Origin: Ophiobolus disseminans
Taxonomy: Eukaryota; Ascomycota; Dothideomycetes; Pleosporales; Phaeosphaeriaceae
Reading direction: 5' to 3'
DNA: 64,000 bases
Assembly (NCBI GenBank): GCA_010093685.1
Contig: MU006216.1
Span: 1,625,065-1,689,064 of the forward strand
Every line of letters starts with the position of its first letter. Position 1 is the stretch's first letter. The notes below the pieces were generated by a model. It saw only the letters and a list, made by a program, of their open reading frames with translations, was not told the origin of the DNA and made no database searches. Position numbers and translations under genes: made by a program. Below, in pieces: positions 43,175-53,985 of the stretch.

Positions 43175-45571
43175 CTAAGAAGCGTACTTCTCACGGTAGA
43201 ACTTGGCGGCGTTGACAAGGTTGACCAGCGCGGCCTTGGTCTCCTTCCACTGGCGGGTCTTGAGACCGCAGTCAGGGTTGACCCACAGCTGGTCGGGCTT
43301 GAGGTAGGTCAACATCTCAGCGAGACGGTCCTTGATCTCCTGCTCCGAGGGAATACGGGGCGAGTGGATATCGTAGACGCCGGGACCGATGTGACGGGGA
43401 TAAGCCTTGTCCTCGAAGACCTTGAGGAGCTTGGCGTCGCTCTTGCTGTTCTCGATGGAGAGGACATCGGCATCGAGAGCGGCAATGGCGTGGAAGAAGT
43501 CCTGGAACTCAGAGTAGCAGAAGTGGGAGTGGATCTGGGTAGAGTCCTGGACACCAGCGCAAGAAAGCTTGAAGGAGTCGACAGCCCATGCGAGGTACTT
43601 CTCACGCTCAGTGCCAGCACGGAGGGGAAGACCTTCACGGAGAGCAGGCTCGTCGACCTGGATGACATAGATGCCGGCAGCCTCAAGGTCAACAACCTCA
43701 TCGCGGAGAGCGAGAGCGAGCTGCTGAGCCTGGACAGACTGGTGGACATCGTCACGAGGGAAAGACCATCGGAGGCAGGTGATGGGACCAGTAAGCATAC
43801 CCTTCATGGGCTTCTTGGAGATCGATGCAGCGTACTTGGACTCCTTGACAGTCATGGGCGCAGGACGCGAGATGTCACCGACAATGATCGGGGGACGGAC
43901 ACAGCGGGATCCGTACGACTGAACCCAGCCCTTGGTGGTGAAGACATAACCGTCAAGGCGCTCACCGAAGTATTGCACCATGTCGTTACGCTCGGGCTCA
44001 CCGTGGACGTAGACATCGAGGTCAAGCTCATCCTGGATCTTGATGACGTCCTCGATCTCCTTCTCAATGAACTTCTCGTACTGCTCAGGGGTGATCTCGC
44101 CCTTGGTGAACTTGTTACGCTGGATACGGATCTCCTTTGTCTGGGGGAAGGAACCGATGGTGGTGGTGGGGAACAGGGGGAGCTTGAGGTGCTTCTTCTG
44201 CTGAGCATAGCGCTCGGGGAAGGCAGACTTGCGCTCGTGTTGCTCAGGGGTGACGCTAGCCTGGCGGTCCTTGACAGCCTTGTTGTTGGTGCGCTCTGAT
44301 GATGCGCGAGACTGCATCGACTTGGCGTTGGCCTCAAGGGCCTCACGGACAGCGGCTGGGCCATCGGTGACAGCCTTGGCAATGACGACGACCTCAGAGA
44401 CCTTCTGGACGGCGAAGGAGAACCAGTCCTTGACCTCAGTGGGGAGCTTCTTCTCGCTGTCAAGAGAGTGGGGAGTGTGGAGGAGCGAGCTGGAGGTGGC
44501 AACGATGACACGGTCCTTGCCGAGCTTCTGGACGGCAGTCTCAATCTTCTCGATGGCGTTCTTGAAGTTGGTCTTCCAGATGTTGCGGCCGTCGACGACA
44601 CCGGCAGAGAGAACCTGGTTGGAGCCGAGCTTGCTGATGACGCTCTCGAGCTGCTCTGGGTTCCTGACGAGGTCGACGTGGATACCGTGGACACCCTGAA
44701 GGCTGGCAAGGGCATCGAAGTTGTGGACGATATCACCGAAGTATGTGGCGACGATAGCCTTGGGCAGGTCGCTGCCAATGAGCTTCTCGTATGCAGGCTT
44801 GAAGGCGTCCTTGACCTTCTGGGGCAGATCGTAGACGAGAACAGGCTCATCGATCTGGACGTACTCGGCACCAGCCTCCTTGAGCTTCCTCAGGAGCTCA
44901 ACGTATACGGGCAGGAGTTTGTCGAGCAGGGAGATGGGGTCGACAGACTGGTCACGGTCGGCCTTGCCGAGCGCGAGGAAGGAGACGGGGCCGATGAGGA
45001 CAGGGCGGGTGACGATACCGGCCTCCTTGGCCTCGAGGAACTCAGTGACGGGCTTGGGGCTCTCGGACAGCTTGAAGGTCTGGCCGTCTTGGAAGGTGGG
45101 CTTGACGTAGTGGTAATTTGAGTCGAACCACTTGACCATTTCCTGGGCGTGTTAGTCGTTGTTTGTAGAGCCGAGAGAGAATGGCTTACCAGAGATGGAA
45201 CATCGACGCCCTCCTTCTGGTGGCCACGGCCCATGGCGAAGTACTCATCGAGTGTGTGCAGCGAGTGCTTGGAGTAGCGCTCTGGGATGACCTGTACCGG
45301 TTAGAAGTGGGACAACGGTCAATGGCGTGATTCGGCTTACGTTGAACAGCTGGATGTGGTCGAGGAGATGATCGTAGAAGGCGAAGTCGTTGCTGGGGAT
45401 GACATCGACACCGGCGTCCTTCTGGATCTTCCAGTGCTCCAATCGCAGACGCTTGCCCTCCTTCAGCAGCTCGTCGCGCGAGAGCTTGTCGGCCCAGTAG
45501 GCCTCGTTGGCCTTCTTGAGCTCACGGTCCGCGCCCATGCGGGGGAACCCGAGTACTGATGAGTGGACCAT
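43175..45571 (-). CDS. MET6: Cobalamin-independent methionine synthase
   Basis: Three exons, 45341..45571, 45190..45291 and 43175..45142, give 766 residues, the normal length for the family. It transfers the methyl group of methyltetrahydrofolate polyglutamate to homocysteine in the cytosol. Landmarks are the N-terminal V-L-G-F-P-R-M-G and the second-barrel start T-T-T-I-G-S-F-P-Q-T. The catalytic zinc ligands sit in H-S-H-F-C-Y and N-P-D-C-G-L-K-T-R, with the substrate-binding Q-V-D-E-P-A-L-R-E-G. Introns lie near the 5' end, as in many highly expressed fungal genes, and the sense-strand 5' flank has a strong pyrimidine tract. Strong codon bias leaves long open frames on the opposite strand that I regard as shadows. 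Confidence 0.97.
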
Positions 45572-46513
45572 TGTGATGTGCGGCTCTCTCTGAGCAAAGT
45601 GATGAAGGGAAGAGGATGAGAAGTGGTGATTGAGAGGGGGAGAAAGGTGGGAGGAGTGTGAAGAAAGATAAAGGCAGCACGGCGGGGCTTATGTAGCATG
45701 CAATGTTTTTTTGTTGGCCTTCTTTTGGCGCTCACGCAAGCAGCAAGCGCGGGGTCTAGCGGTGTAAGCTGGAGGCAGGCGAGCCCGGCCGCCGACCACC
45801 AACATCTAACTGCACCCCCAGCCATGCCCACAATCGCCGGCTGTCTTAATGCGGTTCATGGATGATGGTGCTTCCTGGCTATTCGAAGAGTTACGATACG
45901 CAGCGCCGTGTTACTCGGGGTGCTGGCAGATTGCGGTGAGCACGACAACCTCCGACGTCGGACTTGGTTGCTCGGAGGCACTGCGTCGTGCATGAAAACA
46001 CGCCGATGCGACCAAAATCCGAATTGGATTAAACAGATGTGTTCCCCGATGACGACAGTCAGCCATTGAACTTTCGAAGGCCTTCCTCCCTCTTCTAAAG
46101 AACTGAAGCTGGTTTCCTTTACTCTGTCTCTATCAATGTCCGGCGACATTTTTGCAAAAGCGGCGAGGCGGGGTGGACCCTGAACTTGGGCTTGAAGGAG
46201 CGCTACCACCATCCCACCAGCCAATCCGCGTTTCTATGGTTGAGACGACGACGTCTTTCAGCTCCGACTCGAAAAGCTACATTGTTGCTACGACAATGCT
46301 CCGCGCCGGCCCAATCCTGGCTCCTATGAAGCGGCCACATGCGCCGTCAGACTTTGCTCGCAGATGCTCCACCGCAGCTCCCCGCACTAACCCACGACTC
46401 GGTGCTCGATTTACTTGAACCCCGCCAACGAGAACAAGATACTGTGCGCAACCTTGAACACGCCGCATAACTTGTTGGAATTCACCGGAAGATTATCTAT
46501 ACCATCTCTCAAC
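45572..46513. promoter_or_regulatory. Divergent promoter region, MET6 / SDR gene
   Basis: About 940 bp between two divergent ATGs. Next to MET6, 45595-45672 is purine-rich on the plus strand, so pyrimidine-rich in the MET6 leader, typical of strongly transcribed fungal genes. I saw no CACGTG (Cbf1-type) box. On the other side an open frame at 46296-46418 encodes a 40-residue basic peptide just upstream of the SDR gene. Confidence 0.5.
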
Positions 46514-47469
46514 ATGACATCCAGACCGTCCCACACGCGAACAGTTTCTACCAATCTGGGCAGTAGCTCCGGCCAACGCCCTCTCGAGGGACGCGTCGGC
46601 ATCGTGACAGGAGCGTCGAGAGGTAATACCATAATCGTATGCATCCATTCCAATCCTAACAGTTCAAAGGCATCGGCGTCGAGATTGCGCGCAGCTTGGC
46701 TAGCAAAGGTTGCAATGTTGTGCTCAACTATACCTCCGACTCGTCCACGCAAACCGCGGAAGACCTCGCCTCCGAATTGTCAGCCGAGTATGGCATCAAA
46801 GCGCTTGCAGTACAGGCCAGTATGGGCTCAGAGAACGGTCCAAAGCACCTCATCGAAGTTACCAAGAACAACTTTGCGCATCCAAAGAGCGGCAAGTTCC
46901 AGCTCGATATCATCATCAACAATGCGGGTGTAGCTGGCAACAACTTCGTCGAGAACGTAGACTGCGAGGACTTTGCGCGGCAGTATAACATTAACGTGCG
47001 AGGGCCGCTCCTGCTTCTACAGGCCGCTATACCGTACCTGCCAAACGACCGCTCTGGTCGCATCGTCAATCTCTCGTCTGTCAGCTCCTCGCTTGGATAT
47101 AAGGGCCAGTCCATCTATGGCGGGACCAAGGCGGCACTTGAGAGCATGACACGGACGTGGTCTCGCGAGCTAGCTGAGCGATGTACTGTCAATGCCATCA
47201 ACCCTGGGCCCGTCGCGACAGACATGTACTGGGGCAACGACGAGAGTTTTATTGCCCAGAACAAGCCCTTCATTGAGAACACCCCTCTCTCAGCTCCGAG
47301 GAAAGGAATCGACGACGAGAAGATTTATGAGGTTTCGCAGAACGCGGGAGGACGTCCGGCGTACAGCGAGGAGGTCGCTGGCGTTGTGGCCATGCTATGC
47401 CTGCCGGAGGCGGGATGGACAACGGGAAGCGTTATTTGCGCGAACGGAGGCATGAAGTTTAGCGTGTAG
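46514..47469 (+). CDS. Short-chain dehydrogenase/reductase
   Basis: Two exons, 46514..46622 and 46670..47469, with a 47-nt intron, give 302 residues. The splice rejoins the cofactor motif T-G-A-S-R-G-I-G (TGxxxGxG). N-N-A-G, the catalytic Ser in N-L-S-S-V-S-S-S, Y-G-G-T-K (YxxxK) and N-P-G-P-V-A-T follow. This is a classical SDR, closest in feel to 3-oxoacyl-ACP-reductase-like members; the substrate is not predictable. The likely cofactor is NADPH from the Arg after Ser in the glycine motif and the following N-Y. The N-terminus of about 28 residues before the fold is variable. An alternative 5' exon with a mitochondrial-like leader is possible. Confidence 0.9.
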
Positions 47470-48233
47470 AAACTTGGGAGAGTCGCTCCTTCTACGTACT
47501 GTTCAACCTTGGAAAATCCTAAATGCACCCTCAACAAGACAAGATAAACATCTGCTTCGTATATGTCGAGGTGAACATTGACATGTTGTTCGTGCTGGTG
47601 GTTGCGGATCACTGCTTATCGTCATAGCTTGGCACGTGCTGTTCTGTGCCACCATCGACCAGCCTCCCTTCCGTCTCATCTCCAGGCCGGAGCTACTCGG
47701 CAGCTTAAACTTGTTTCCAACGTCTTTTCAGATTATCCAGCTGAGGCTACGCTTCTTCGCGACGGCTCCTCTGCAGCGCCATTTGCCGGTGCAGCTGTTC
47801 ACATGCTCGGTGGCGTGAGGCGCGATGCGCGTTGCCATGGCAAAGCGTGTTTACCCTCTGGCATGTCCCGCGCCATCGTTGCTTTTGTGCTAGACGCCGC
47901 ATTCCAGATGCACGCCTCCAGACCCTGAAGCCATCCATGATTGGACGATCGGAGGCCGTTTCAAGGACGTTGCGCAATATTGGTGGGCTTGGTGGCTAGC
48001 ATCACCGCTTGGGTCTCTGTTGACAGACCTGGAGTCCAGCCTCCTCCGGAAGCCCGCATGAACTGCGTCCGAGCACACCTATCCTCGACTACCGCCTGCA
48101 AAGTGAACTCGTTCCACACCATCGCCTACTGACTTGTACCACGCTATCTCGCCATCCCCACAGCGCGGTTCATGGAGTGCCCGGATCGACGTTCGAGGTG
48201 AATGTTCCTCTGTTAGCAAGAACCTTCGGCAAG
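47470..48233. other. Intergenic, SDR 3' flank / Kelch gene promoter
   Basis: About 760 bp with no supported gene or repeat. Confidence 0.5.
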
Positions 48234-51200
48234 ATGCCCTCAGTCGTCGCTGCCTCGAGGTTGCCCATGGGATGGCTCCGGCTTCTGCCTGTGTCGCTCC
48301 TTCTGTCCATGGTCGCTGCCCAGATGCCGAACAACCCTACGCGGATCCTACAGAAAGACAGCCTCCTCTACGTCTTTCAACCCACGCCGAACACCGCCAA
48401 CCAGTTCCAGCTCACCTCCCTCGATGTGTCGTCCCATGTCGATTCAGCACAGCTCCCATACACGACGCTGTTCCCCACCCTGCCTTTCCTCCGCACCGAT
48501 CGCCCCCGCGCCTTCACGCCGATACTAGGTGACGGAGGAAACGTCACGGTGTACACGGGCAACTGCGCGCAAGGTGCGAGCGGGGGCGAGGTGTGGACGT
48601 ACACACCAGCTTCGTCCAAGAACAAGGGCATAGGCAAATGGAAGCAGGAGGATGTCTCGGTCAAAGCCACCACGCATACCGCCGTCATGGGTGCCAACTA
48701 TCTCAGTGGTGGCATGACCTTTTCAAGCACAATCGGCGGAGATGCTGCAACTACTGGCGCATACTTCTTTGGGGGTATGTGCCCGACTAGCGGCGATAAC
48801 AGCAAGGACTGGCAGTCTGCTGCAAACTACTCCAATCTCATGGTGACACTACAGCCGTCCAGCGCCATCAACAACAAGATCGCCTACAACATGGATGTCT
48901 CTTCGAGCCGCGGTCCACCAGTGCCCGAAGCCGGCTTCTCGACAACTGGCTTAGAGCCTACCTTCTCCAATCGCAGCGACGGATCTCAAACACAGCAGCA
49001 GAACTTCCTGCTCATCGGTGGACACACCAGTGCTGCGTTTATCAACATGTCGCAGGTTGCACTCTTCTCCCTCCCGGAACAGGGCTGGACGTTCATTGGC
49101 GTAGAGCAACCCGAGACCTCCAACACAGATCTAGCGGTGCGCGCTAATGTCGCAACCATCGATCCACGATCTGGACATACCGCTGTCTTGACCCCGGATG
49201 GACAGCGAATCATAGTCTTCGGTGGCTGGGTTGGCGATGTCAATACTCCCGCAGAGCCGCAGCTCGCGATACTCAACATTGCTAGTGGTTATGGCGGAAA
49301 AGGTGATTGGCACTGGAAGATACCGTCTACATCAGGTGCAGGCCCGCCGAATGACTCCGGGATCTATGGCCATGGCGCTGCGATGCTTCCAGGAGGGGTC
49401 ATGATGATCACGGGTGGTTACTCGGTACTAAATTCCGCCTCGCAGCGAAGGAGGGCTACGCAAGCATTCAACAACAAATCATACTTCTTCAATGTGACCT
49501 CAAACACGTGGGTCACGGACTACTCCCCTCCACCCGAGAAACCAGGCGCTGAAGCCATAAAGTCTGGTCCATTAGCCACCACTGGGCAAAAAGCAGGCTT
49601 AGGTGTAGGCCTTGGAATTGGCTTAGCTGCAGTCTGTGGCCTCTTCGCCTTCTATATGTGGTACACACGGCGTTTGAAGAAGCAACGGGAGGTCCGGGAG
49701 AAGCAGATTCAGGACCTCTCCTTCACTACGCACCGGTACAACATAGATGACTTCTCGCCAGGGTTCGATGGCCGTGGTGGCCAGTCCGACGCCCTGGAGT
49801 ATCTATCCGGCCACAACGACAATTATTATTTCCCGCCTGGGACCCGGGGTGGACAAGGCTGGAAGCAGTCCACTGGTGGAGAAGTGGAACGAACGGGGTT
49901 GCTTGTCGAGATTCCGAGCCCGACTCGTGGCCTGCGTCGTAGTCTTGGCGGCAGACCTGGCTATTCAATGGGCAAGATGCGGGGCCCCGGGCAAATTCAT
50001 CCAATCGACGAGCTGGAAGAAGAGCAGGATGAAGAGCATCTTCGTGACGTGGCAGCCTTGCCAAAACAACCCGAGATGGCTGAACAGGGACACAATCGAC
50101 GGTCAACGATAATGGATGTCACTCCAGTCCTTGACCCATTCATTGAATCTCACCAGCAACACAACGAGCAGTATAACGCCTTGGGTGCCGCCTCAACTTC
50201 TCCATCCCAACATGGTCACCAGGAGCACATTTCCTCGAACTGGCCCTTGGGCGCTGCTGGGCCGTCGCGTCTATCCAATGGCAGACTTTCCCCCGACAAG
50301 TCAACTTCGGAGCGGACAAGCTCCAATCTAAGTGAGAGGAGCACAAGATCTGGTCTATCTTGGGCTTCATCAAGTGGGGGCGTTGCACGCAGTGCATCCA
50401 TGCGATCAGCTGCAATACTAAATAATGCATCGCATACGAACCCCTTCAGAACACCAAATAGCAGTCCAACACGCGAAGATCTTGATGCCGACGATGAACA
50501 TGAGCGGTATAGTCCTGATCCACGGACCCAGTCTCTCACCAGTATTCGTAGCAATGGGTACGGAGAGATGGAGTCGTTCCGCACCGCTCAATCATCGTTT
50601 GCGCACCTTCAAGCAGAAGGGGAAGCTCTCCTAGGTGGAAACCCTGAGCGACCTCGACCGGGAACATCGTCTTCGAGTTCCAACACCCACCATGACACTG
50701 AGCGTAGCGTTAGCCGCGCTGCAACAGCCACCCCAGCAACATCATTCGCTCTGGACATGACAACCGTGTCCCGGCCACCAACAAGGGAGAGGAGAAGAAG
50801 CTGGCTTGGCAGTGTTCGCCGTGTGTTGACAAGATCCGCATCCAGTGCTGAACGTACCAGATCGCGTACTGTCACAACGTCATACCACGAGCGCTATACA
50901 GACAATCCTGTGTCTCCAATTGATCCTCCAGAAACAGACAACAGGAAGTCGTTCCCCGCAGCCACTGCGCCCCCGCGACGGGCAGCCTCGGACGCCAGTT
51001 TCTGGAGAAGCAGAAGAGGCCAGCAAGACTGGCTCGAAGAAGAGCAAGACTCGACATGGAAGCGAACTGCCGGCGACGACTGGGGCGCACCGGAAGACGT
51101 TGTTTTCGCAGAACGTGAGCGTCAACGTCAGGAATGGAGGGAACGAGGCAAGCTACTCGTCAACATCGCTGGAGATAACGACCAGCTACCAACACCACGC

Positions 51201-51647
51201 ACACCCATACAAGCTGATCAGCTCGGCGTTCCTGCAACCGACGAGCGTCCCGCCACACCCGCTAGCGAAGCTGACTGGGACGTTGAAGCCGCCGTGGAGC
51301 GCCGCGTAGTGCAGGTCATGTTCACGGTGCCCAAATCGAAGCTTCGTGTCGTCAACGCAGATGTCGATCATATCAGTCTGATGTCGCTACCACGCGAGGA
51401 TTCTCGCGAAGATATGACTGCAGACGTCGGTGGTTCACCATCCCGCGTCAAGAATCTTGCTGGCAGGTTCGAGCAGATGAGTAGTTCTCCGCCTCGCATG
51501 ACACCACGAGCATCCCCCCGCCCGTCGCCCTCACCGTCGATCAAGTCGATGAAGATTCGTGGCAAGGGCAGTTCGGCGTCGTTGGGGAAGCAGAGTTTGA
51601 GAAGGAGTAGTGCGCAGAGGGAAAGAGACGGCTATGAGGTATTGTGA
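48234..51647 (+). CDS. Kelch-repeat transmembrane protein with long cytoplasmic tail
   Basis: Single exon, 1137 residues from the ATG at 48234; upstream open frame lacks an ATG. A signal peptide (about 1-30) is followed by an extracellular beta-propeller with Kelch-like blades. Examples are Y-F-F-G-G-M, F-L-L-I-G-G-H-T, H-T-A-V-L-T-P-D-G-Q-R-I-I-V-F-G-G and G-G-V-M-M-I-T-G-G-Y, with many N-x-S/T sites. One transmembrane helix lies near residues 457-480, then a basic anchor and a cytoplasmic tail of about 640 residues rich in Ser, Pro and Arg, with many R-x-x-S sites. The layout is of a cell-surface receptor or polarity factor with a phospho-regulated tail. Similar fungal proteins exist but are little studied; I do not give a symbol. 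Confidence 0.88.
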   Translation: MPSVVAASRLPMGWLRLLPVSLLLSMVAAQMPNNPTRILQKDSLLYVFQPTPNTANQFQLTSLDVSSHVDSAQLPYTTLFPTLPFLRTDRPRAFTPILGDGGNVTVYTGNCAQGASGGEVWTYTPASSKNKGIGKWKQEDVSVKATTHTAVMGANYLSGGMTFSSTIGGDAATTGAYFFGGMCPTSGDNSKDWQSAANYSNLMVTLQPSSAINNKIAYNMDVSSSRGPPVPEAGFSTTGLEPTFSNRSDGSQTQQQNFLLIGGHTSAAFINMSQVALFSLPEQGWTFIGVEQPETSNTDLAVRANVATIDPRSGHTAVLTPDGQRIIVFGGWVGDVNTPAEPQLAILNIASGYGGKGDWHWKIPSTSGAGPPNDSGIYGHGAAMLPGGVMMITGGYSVLNSASQRRRATQAFNNKSYFFNVTSNTWVTDYSPPPEKPGAEAIKSGPLATTGQKAGLGVGLGIGLAAVCGLFAFYMWYTRRLKKQREVREKQIQDLSFTTHRYNIDDFSPGFDGRGGQSDALEYLSGHNDNYYFPPGTRGGQGWKQSTGGEVERTGLLVEIPSPTRGLRRSLGGRPGYSMGKMRGPGQIHPIDELEEEQDEEHLRDVAALPKQPEMAEQGHNRRSTIMDVTPVLDPFIESHQQHNEQYNALGAASTSPSQHGHQEHISSNWPLGAAGPSRLSNGRLSPDKSTSERTSSNLSERSTRSGLSWASSSGGVARSASMRSAAILNNASHTNPFRTPNSSPTREDLDADDEHERYSPDPRTQSLTSIRSNGYGEMESFRTAQSSFAHLQAEGEALLGGNPERPRPGTSSSSSNTHHDTERSVSRAATATPATSFALDMTTVSRPPTRERRRSWLGSVRRVLTRSASSAERTRSRTVTTSYHERYTDNPVSPIDPPETDNRKSFPAATAPPRRAASDASFWRSRRGQQDWLEEEQDSTWKRTAGDDWGAPEDVVFAERERQRQEWRERGKLLVNIAGDNDQLPTPRTPIQADQLGVPATDERPATPASEADWDVEAAVERRVVQVMFTVPKSKLRVVNADVDHISLMSLPREDSREDMTADVGGSPSRVKNLAGRFEQMSSSPPRMTPRASPRPSPSPSIKSMKIRGKGSSASLGKQSLRRSSAQRERDGYEVL

Positions 51648-52124
51648 TTCATGATTGTATGTCTTTCTTCTTCTTCTTGCACGTATGTATGTTCACGGTT
51701 GAGTTGGTGGATTGGGGTAGACTGCTTGCCTTCTCATGGTCAGCGATAGGCGTTACATGGGCGTTTTGTAGCGCATGGGTATTATACCTCGACGTCGATA
51801 TAGACGCTTTTCTTTTTGCTTTTTGTTGTAGGTGGTTTGTCTACGTTGCGATATGAAGAAGTAGATAGACGAATGTTTACACATTTCACTCATGAAAGTT
51901 TGTTTCTTCTTGGATTCGTGAGTATTGCGGTCTTGATGTGGATATCTTCATCTTCTCTTCTTATCGATGTCCAGGTGCAAAGTTTCACTTGGAAATATGA
52001 GGGACGCCTCCTATCGTACATCATCGCACCTTTTAACCCTTCGGAGGTTCTTATCCCTCCTACCCCTCCCAATCATTCTCCCTTACACAAACCATCATCC
52101 TCGTCCCCTCCATTCCCCGCCCTC
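51648..52124. other. Intergenic, convergent 3' ends
   Basis: About 480 T-rich bp of two 3' flanks. Nothing recognised. Confidence 0.5.
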
Positions 52125-52811
52125 TCACTCAGACCCCACATCCCACATCCTATCCCCATTTTCAACCCCCGTAACCTCCATCTCACTATCCGGAAAACTC
52201 CACTCACTCGACTCTGCATAATCCACCTCATCCTCATCCATCTCGCCCGTGAGATCAATCACCTGCTCTGCTAAATCGGTGCGCCGCCTCTTCGCGTCCC
52301 GCATAACAGACACAGCAGACGCATCTCCGGACATAGCGCGCGCAAGCGAATTAGGCGATAGGGAGCGTCGGCGCTTGCTCTGCACCCCATCTCCACTGAG
52401 AGGTTCACGTTCAGCCTCGTCGACGCCGTTGGAGTACCGCGGAAACGGCGCGTTGGGATTCACGTCCTCGCTTGCATATCGCCGCTCGATGCGCTCAATG
52501 ATCGACGTCTCTTTGAAGTGGTAGCCCTGCTGCGGGAGCTCAGCGGTCGCGCGGGCCCAGCGCTGGAGGTCGGTAACGGATTGTGAAGAGTGTTCGGGCG
52601 CGATCTGGTCGTCTGCGGTATGGTTGATTGTATCCCAGTCTTTCCAGGGGCGGCGGTTGTTGCTGCTGTTATTATTGTGGGGTCTTGAGTTGTAGTTGTT
52701 ATGGTAAGCTGGACGGCTGTGCTGGGTATTGTAGTTTGGCGTGTAACTGTTCTGGTATAGTGTGCGGTTGTTGCCGGAGGGGCGGTAGCTGTCTGAGTAT
52801 TGATGTGACAT
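52125..52811 (-). CDS. Disordered nuclear-looking protein with a SUMO-interacting motif
   Basis: Single exon, 228 residues. The N-terminus (1-55) is an Asn/Tyr/Arg/Pro-rich prion-like or RNA-binding-like segment. A short, more regular block (about 78-112: L-Q-R-W-A-R-A-T-A-E-L-P) may fold. Two K-R-R-R patches (146-149 and 174-177) suit nuclear import. E-Q-V-I-D-L-T-G-E (182-190) is a textbook SUMO-interacting motif: V-I-D-L-T followed by many acidic residues. No enzymatic domain is seen. A role as a SUMO-binding nuclear adaptor is inference from motifs alone. Confidence 0.75.
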   Translation of the reverse strand: MSHQYSDSYRPSGNNRTLYQNSYTPNYNTQHSRPAYHNNYNSRPHNNNSSNNRRPWKDWDTINHTADDQIAPEHSSQSVTDLQRWARATAELPQQGYHFKETSIIERIERRYASEDVNPNAPFPRYSNGVDEAEREPLSGDGVQSKRRRSLSPNSLARAMSGDASAVSVMRDAKRRRTDLAEQVIDLTGEMDEDEVDYAESSEWSFPDSEMEVTGVENGDRMWDVGSE

Positions 52812-53985
52812 GATGAGAGAGGGTGGGTTTAGTTGGTTGAGATTTTTGTTTTGGTTGTTGTCAGAAAGGAAAACAAGGGACTTCTTGGTTCGTCGTGGAG
52901 AGGTACGGAGATTGTGACAAAAGAGAGACCGTTCTACGCAGCAGTGTCACATGACTCCCAGGACCATGAAGTGAAGATGAGAGTTAATGGTGGTGGGTGA
53001 GTGCTGCTGATGATGTAAGCGCAATTGTTTGCTAGCGCGTCGAAATTGGACGCGGTGCAGGACTTTGAAAAGCGTGCGGCTGCAATAAATGTGATCGCCC
53101 ACGGTCCGGCCGGTTGAAAGTTTTTTGGTATATACTGCCTCTGTATGCTCATAAACCGCAACATCCATTTCCAAACATGTGCCAACCGCATGTCGTGCGT
53201 CACGGGTGCCGGCTGACGGGGTGACGGGCTGCGGGCTGGAACGTGGCAGAGGCTTGGCACTGACACTGTCTGCCACCTTTCCTCAACGACCTCTTCACAC
53301 AGCATATACCATTTGCCGACTAATGGAGCCACCGTTTATAGTATGGTATATCGGACTGTACCCTCTTCTAAATTGCCTTAACAAGCTACAAGATCGGCTA
53401 ATGACAGCCGCAACTGCAGCGCACTACGGTTTTCGCCCGGAGAAGTTGCCCAACCAAACTTGCCCGCGCCGCAATGGTGCATCTGAGGATTTGATTGCAG
53501 CAAAAACTGACAACGCCATTACGTGGCACCTCCGATGAGCCAGGATTCTTTGTCTGCGATAGGCGGATAGCTGAAAGACATGATATGGATGTGGTGAGAA
53601 AGTTGAGAGGAGTATACCTAGTATCCCCGCATGAGACCGGACTTCAACCGTCGAACCATGTGAATCTGACCAACATCTGTCTCAGCCTCGACCGGCTCAT
53701 GCCGTGTTCGCACACGTGTGAGCCCTGCACATCTCCAACAATAGCACATTCCATATTAGATCGCGTGGTTTGTACCGAATGTCTTGAATTCAGTCCGCCA
53801 GCTCCAGATGGATCTGCCGCGATTGGCCACATGAATCGCAGATGGGACACACTAACACATAGAAAACCGGTCATCCACGCTTGGGCTACCAACTTGCTGG
53901 GATCTGTAAGACCTTCATAGCTCGCAGGAGAGAATCACGGCCCACGTCTCGATGCTCGTCTTTCATTTTGATTCGAGTCCTCATC
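52812..53985. other. Intergenic upstream of methyltransferase gene
   Basis: About 1.17 kb. Several open frames, none with protein-like composition or recognisable motifs; no repeat or RNA seen. Confidence 0.45.

Noticed and set aside
43100..44871. Long open frames overlapping MET6: one of 399 codons on the opposite (plus) strand and one of 339 codons in another frame of the same strand
   Set aside because: They sit fully inside MET6, are low-complexity and arise from its strong codon bias; no domain is seen.
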